The translations under genes and the position numbers were made by a program. Positions 52,189 through 54,908 of a stretch of 54,908 nt of DNA are shown in pieces; the stretch's first letter is position 1, and each line of letters begins with the position of its first letter. This DNA comes from Terramyces sp. JEL0728 (taxonomy: Eukaryota; Chytridiomycota; Chytridiomycetes; Rhizophydiales; Terramycetaceae): contig JADIIU010000087.1 of the NCBI GenBank assembly GCA_027603945.1, positions 1 through 54,908 of the forward strand. The letters run 5' to 3'. A model generated the notes under the pieces. It searched no databases and was not told the origin of the DNA. It worked only from the letters and a program-made list of their open reading frames with translations.

Positions 52189-53673
52189 ATGAAAAACTGG
52201 TCTCGTCAATACCAAATCAAGACCCCAATAGCCTACGTTCACGAAGAAGAGGATATTCCGAAAGCAATCAAATCGGCGATAAAACATGGAACCAGAGTCA
52301 GAGCTATGGGATCTTTGTACAATTTTGCAAATGTGGTAGAGCCGTTGAAAACTGGAAAAGTGTTCCACAAAGATCATTTGCTGTCTCTGGAACATTTCAA
52401 TAAGGTGCTCTCATACGATGAAGAAACGGGGGATATTACCTGTCAAGGAGGATTGAAACTAAAAGATCTAAACGCGCAATTGGAACTGTATGGAAGATTA
52501 CTGCCAAATTATGGTAATGTTGACGGGCAAACGCTATGTGGATTAATATCAACTGGTACCCATGGAAGATCGCTCAATCAAGGCAGTTTCTCCAGTAATA
52601 TCCGGTCACTCAGATTTTATGATGGCTTGGGAAATAAACGGACCCTCGATTTCGATTCTACGGATCCAGAAACTGTAGAGTTATGCGATGCAGTAGGACT
52701 CTCAGTTGGTATGCTTGGAATCATTTCTGTAATCACATTCAAAACTATTCCATTGTACTATTTGCGAATGATTAATTCACCACAAAAACTTGATTGGGTA
52801 ATTGATCATTGGCAAGAACTAAATGAAAAATCAGACTATGTAGAGATCTCATATTTTCCTATCCTTGATATGTGTATTGTTGGCCGAAGTGAAAGACTCT
52901 TTTTGGCAGAACACGAAAATGCACATTTGGATGCTCCAGGACCTTATAGAAGAAACGCAGAACGGCCTCATTATCTCAAAGTTATGTTGGAAGCAATTGT
53001 AGGACTGTGGTATTTGTCTACTTTCCTATTCAATTTCAAATTTTTCAGAAAAATGTATTATAACGTGTATCAAAAAGCTTTGAATACGAATGAAGCTGAA
53101 GAGTATATCTCAATGGTAGCCAGTTCCTAATAGTAGGCAGATGATGTCATTATTGAAAATGACAGCTTGGAACTCAGACATATTGAGATGGATATCTGTT
53201 TTGACTTTGAACAAGGGCCTGAATTTCTAAAGAGGATGCAGCAGTACTTTAAAGGTAATCCCAAAAGAACAGTTAATCCTGTTGTGGATATCAGGTGCTC
53301 CAAAGAAGAACGGTTCCTGCTATCAGGTGCTTACAAAAAAAGAGCTTTCTGGGCAGACTTCTTGTGTATCAGATACGGATCAAAGAAAAATTCCCAGTAC
53401 CACCAAGAAATTCATGATTTTTTCAAAGATTTGGGATTCAAGCGCCATTGGGGAAAACATTCTTGCATGACTCCGCAAGAAGTGAAAGAAGTGTATGGCA
53501 AAAACTTGGAAAAGTTCTTGGCAATCAAACAAGAATTGGATCCAAAAGGTGTTTTCAAAAATGAATATCTTGAAAACTTGATCAGCTCGTCGCCAATTTC
53601 TAAAGTTGCTAATGCTAAAAGAAAGAAGAGTGGAAGAGTTGCTGTCGCAGAATATGATTCTGATGAAGACTAA
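52189..53673 (+). CDS. ALO1: Aldonolactone oxidase (D-arabinono-1,4-lactone oxidase family), copy 1
   Basis: VAO-type FAD enzyme making a vitamin C-type antioxidant. Exons 52189-53115 and 53137-53673, 487 aa; 21-nt intron. FAD domain: RVRAMGSLYNFANVV, GNVDGQTLCGLISTGTHG, VGLSVGMLGIISVITFK. C-terminal ALO domain: HIEMDICF, FWADFLCIRYG, KRHWGKHSC (HWxK catalytic motif). Where fungal ALO has a GSGHS motif with a His that carries covalent FAD, this protein has GSLYN, as in plant GalLDH where the position is Leu. Non-covalent FAD is therefore likely. An acidic tail (EYDSDED) follows a basic run. The stop overlaps AATAAA. Confidence 0.9.
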
Positions 53674-54405
53674 ATAAATGTACATCTATTGTATTCATAT
53701 ACGATTTCCAGTGAATTTAACCGTACTGCCCTATTATCCTTTATAGCTACTGGTAATTTCAATATTGTTGCCAATATCTACTATCGCCAAGATATGGTAC
53801 CAAGATCTCTTTTCGCTCAATTTTGATTCTGGTGGACGTGGATATCAAGGATGGATCATTTACCACACAAACAAAGAGAAACTAACCGTTACTTTGTCAA
53901 TGAAAAACTGGGCAAAGCAGTATAATATTAAAACTCCTATTACACATGTACGGGAAGAAGAGGATATCCCTAAAGCTATAAACCACGCGATTCAAAACGG
54001 AACAAGAGTCCGAGCAATGGGATCGCTGTACAATTTTGCAAATGTAGTAGAACCAATGAAGTCGGGAAAGGTATTTCATAAAGATCATCTGCTGTCACTC
54101 GAGAAATTCAACCAGATGATTTCTTATGACCACGATACTGGTTATGTTACCTGTCAAGCTGGAATGAAGCTAAAAGACCTTAATGCACAGCTGGAATTGC
54201 TGGGGAGGCTACTCCCAAACTATGGTAATGTAGACGGACAAAAGTTATGTGGGTTAGTATCAACGGGTACCCATGGAAGATCGCTCAATCAAGGCAGTTT
54301 CTCCAGCAACATTAAATCTTTGACTTTTTACGATGGTACTGGGATTAAACACTTTCTCGATTTCGATTCTACGGATCCAGAAACTGTAGAGTTATGCGAT
54401 GCAGT
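52555..54405 (+). repeat. Identical blocks shared by the two ALO copies
   Basis: A 41-bp block at 52555-52595 is identical to 54266-54306, and a 50-bp block at 52645-52694 is identical to 54356-54405. Flanking coding sequence differs at many synonymous sites, a pattern expected from gene conversion. Confidence 0.8.
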
Positions 54406-54908
54406 TGGGTTATCAGTCGGGATGCTTGGTATCATATCGATCGTTACATTCAAGACAGTACCTTTATACTACCTGCGAACAATCAATTCACCGCAACAGC
54501 TGGACTGGGTAATCGCAAATTGGGAAGAGCTGAATGAAAAATCAGACTATGTTGAAATCTCGTATTTCCCAATACTTGACTTGTGTATCGTAGGTAGAAG
54601 TGAAAGGGTCATACTAGAAAAGCACACAAATCCCCATCTGGATGCACCTGGCCCATACTGGCGAAATGCAGAACGACCGCATTATCTCAAAGTGATGCTT
54701 GAAGCGATTGTGGGCTTATGGTATGTCTCTACATTCTTTTTCCACTTTAACTTTTACAGAAAAAAGTATTTCAAGGTCTTTAAACAAGCTCTGAACACTG
54801 AGCGCGCTGAAGAGTACATTTCAATTGTAAACCAAAATTAATAGCAGGCGGACGATGTCATTATTGAAAATGACAGCTTGGAGCTCAGACATATTGAAAT
54901 GGATATCT
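53900..54908 (+). CDS. Aldonolactone oxidase, copy 2 (partial, cut by window end)
   Basis: Tandem paralogue of the preceding gene, same strand, 226 nt downstream. Exons 53900-54826 and 54848 to the window end; the 21-nt intron is at exactly the same codon (SI|ADD versus SM|ADD) but with different sequence. The FAD region again has GSLYNFANVV in place of GSGHS. Encoded residues are largely conserved (VNVDG-type YGNVDGQKLCGL, THGRSLNQGSFSSN). About 130 C-terminal residues lie beyond the window. An in-frame ATG at 53765 would add 45 residues of unlikely sequence. Confidence 0.9.

Overview
Organism. The window is nuclear DNA of a flagellated (zoosporic, chytrid-like) fungus. Fungal markers are translation elongation factor 3, a Ste12 factor with both the STE domain and C2H2 fingers, Arg8, a fungal CBM1-bearing secreted protein and GPI-anchored Ser/Thr-rich wall proteins. 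The flagellum is implied by intact IFT80 and CFAP99, which are absent from non-flagellated fungi. A propionyl-CoA carboxylase alpha subunit, unusual for Dikarya, fits an early-diverging lineage. I cannot name the genus.

Gene structure. Gene models only become continuous when extremely short introns are removed. I placed 62 introns by reading-frame continuity and family alignment. All are 19-22 nt (20 of 19, 27 of 20, 11 of 21, 4 of 22). Most read GTA...YTAAY...TAG, with the putative branch adenosine only about 5-7 nt before the acceptor. Exon lists below use these introns. Genes are packed tightly: AATAAA often overlaps the stop codon, TATA-like boxes of secreted-protein genes lie 23-30 nt from the ATG, and one divergent pair of start codons is 10 nt apart.

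Layout. 0-5.4 kb: COQ5, an SDR oxidoreductase, a UBA/UBX protein, Ste12 (-), DPH4. 5.4-10.3 kb: PCCA (-), a membrane protein, a sedoheptulose-bisphosphatase-like enzyme (-), PEX10. 10.4-18 kb: a cell-surface and secretion block with a double-CBM1/CAP protein, a secreted alpha/beta hydrolase, a possible OB-fold protein and five paralogous GPI-anchored proteins interrupted by an F-box gene. 18-30.2 kb: PNKP, a MATA_HMG-type factor (-), an F-box/LRR protein (-), a 1581-residue NACHT-WD40 protein (-), an ankyrin protein and an orphan gene (-). 30.5-34 kb: ARG8 (-), ERV41 and a Cip1-like secreted protein (-). 34.2-40.8 kb: SIW14, IFT80, CFAP99 and a multipass membrane protein, all on +, with 27-64 nt or less between genes. 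40.9-46 kb: a small CRIB protein, eEF3 (-) and a His-rich zinc transporter. 46.7-51.2 kb: a secreted Lys-rich protein, a hotdog thioesterase, a disordered protein, a 7-TM protein (-) and a perilipin/LEA-like amphipathic repeat protein (-). 52.2 kb to the end: two tandem aldonolactone oxidases, the second cut by the window edge.

Function. There is no single pathway. Recognisable themes are wall and secretome proteins (10.4-18, 33.2, 46.8 kb), flagellum (34.8-39.6 kb), mitochondrial metabolism (COQ5, PCCA, ARG8) and peroxisome or lipid bodies (PEX10, perilipin-like). The most unusual feature is the uniformly minimal intron population.
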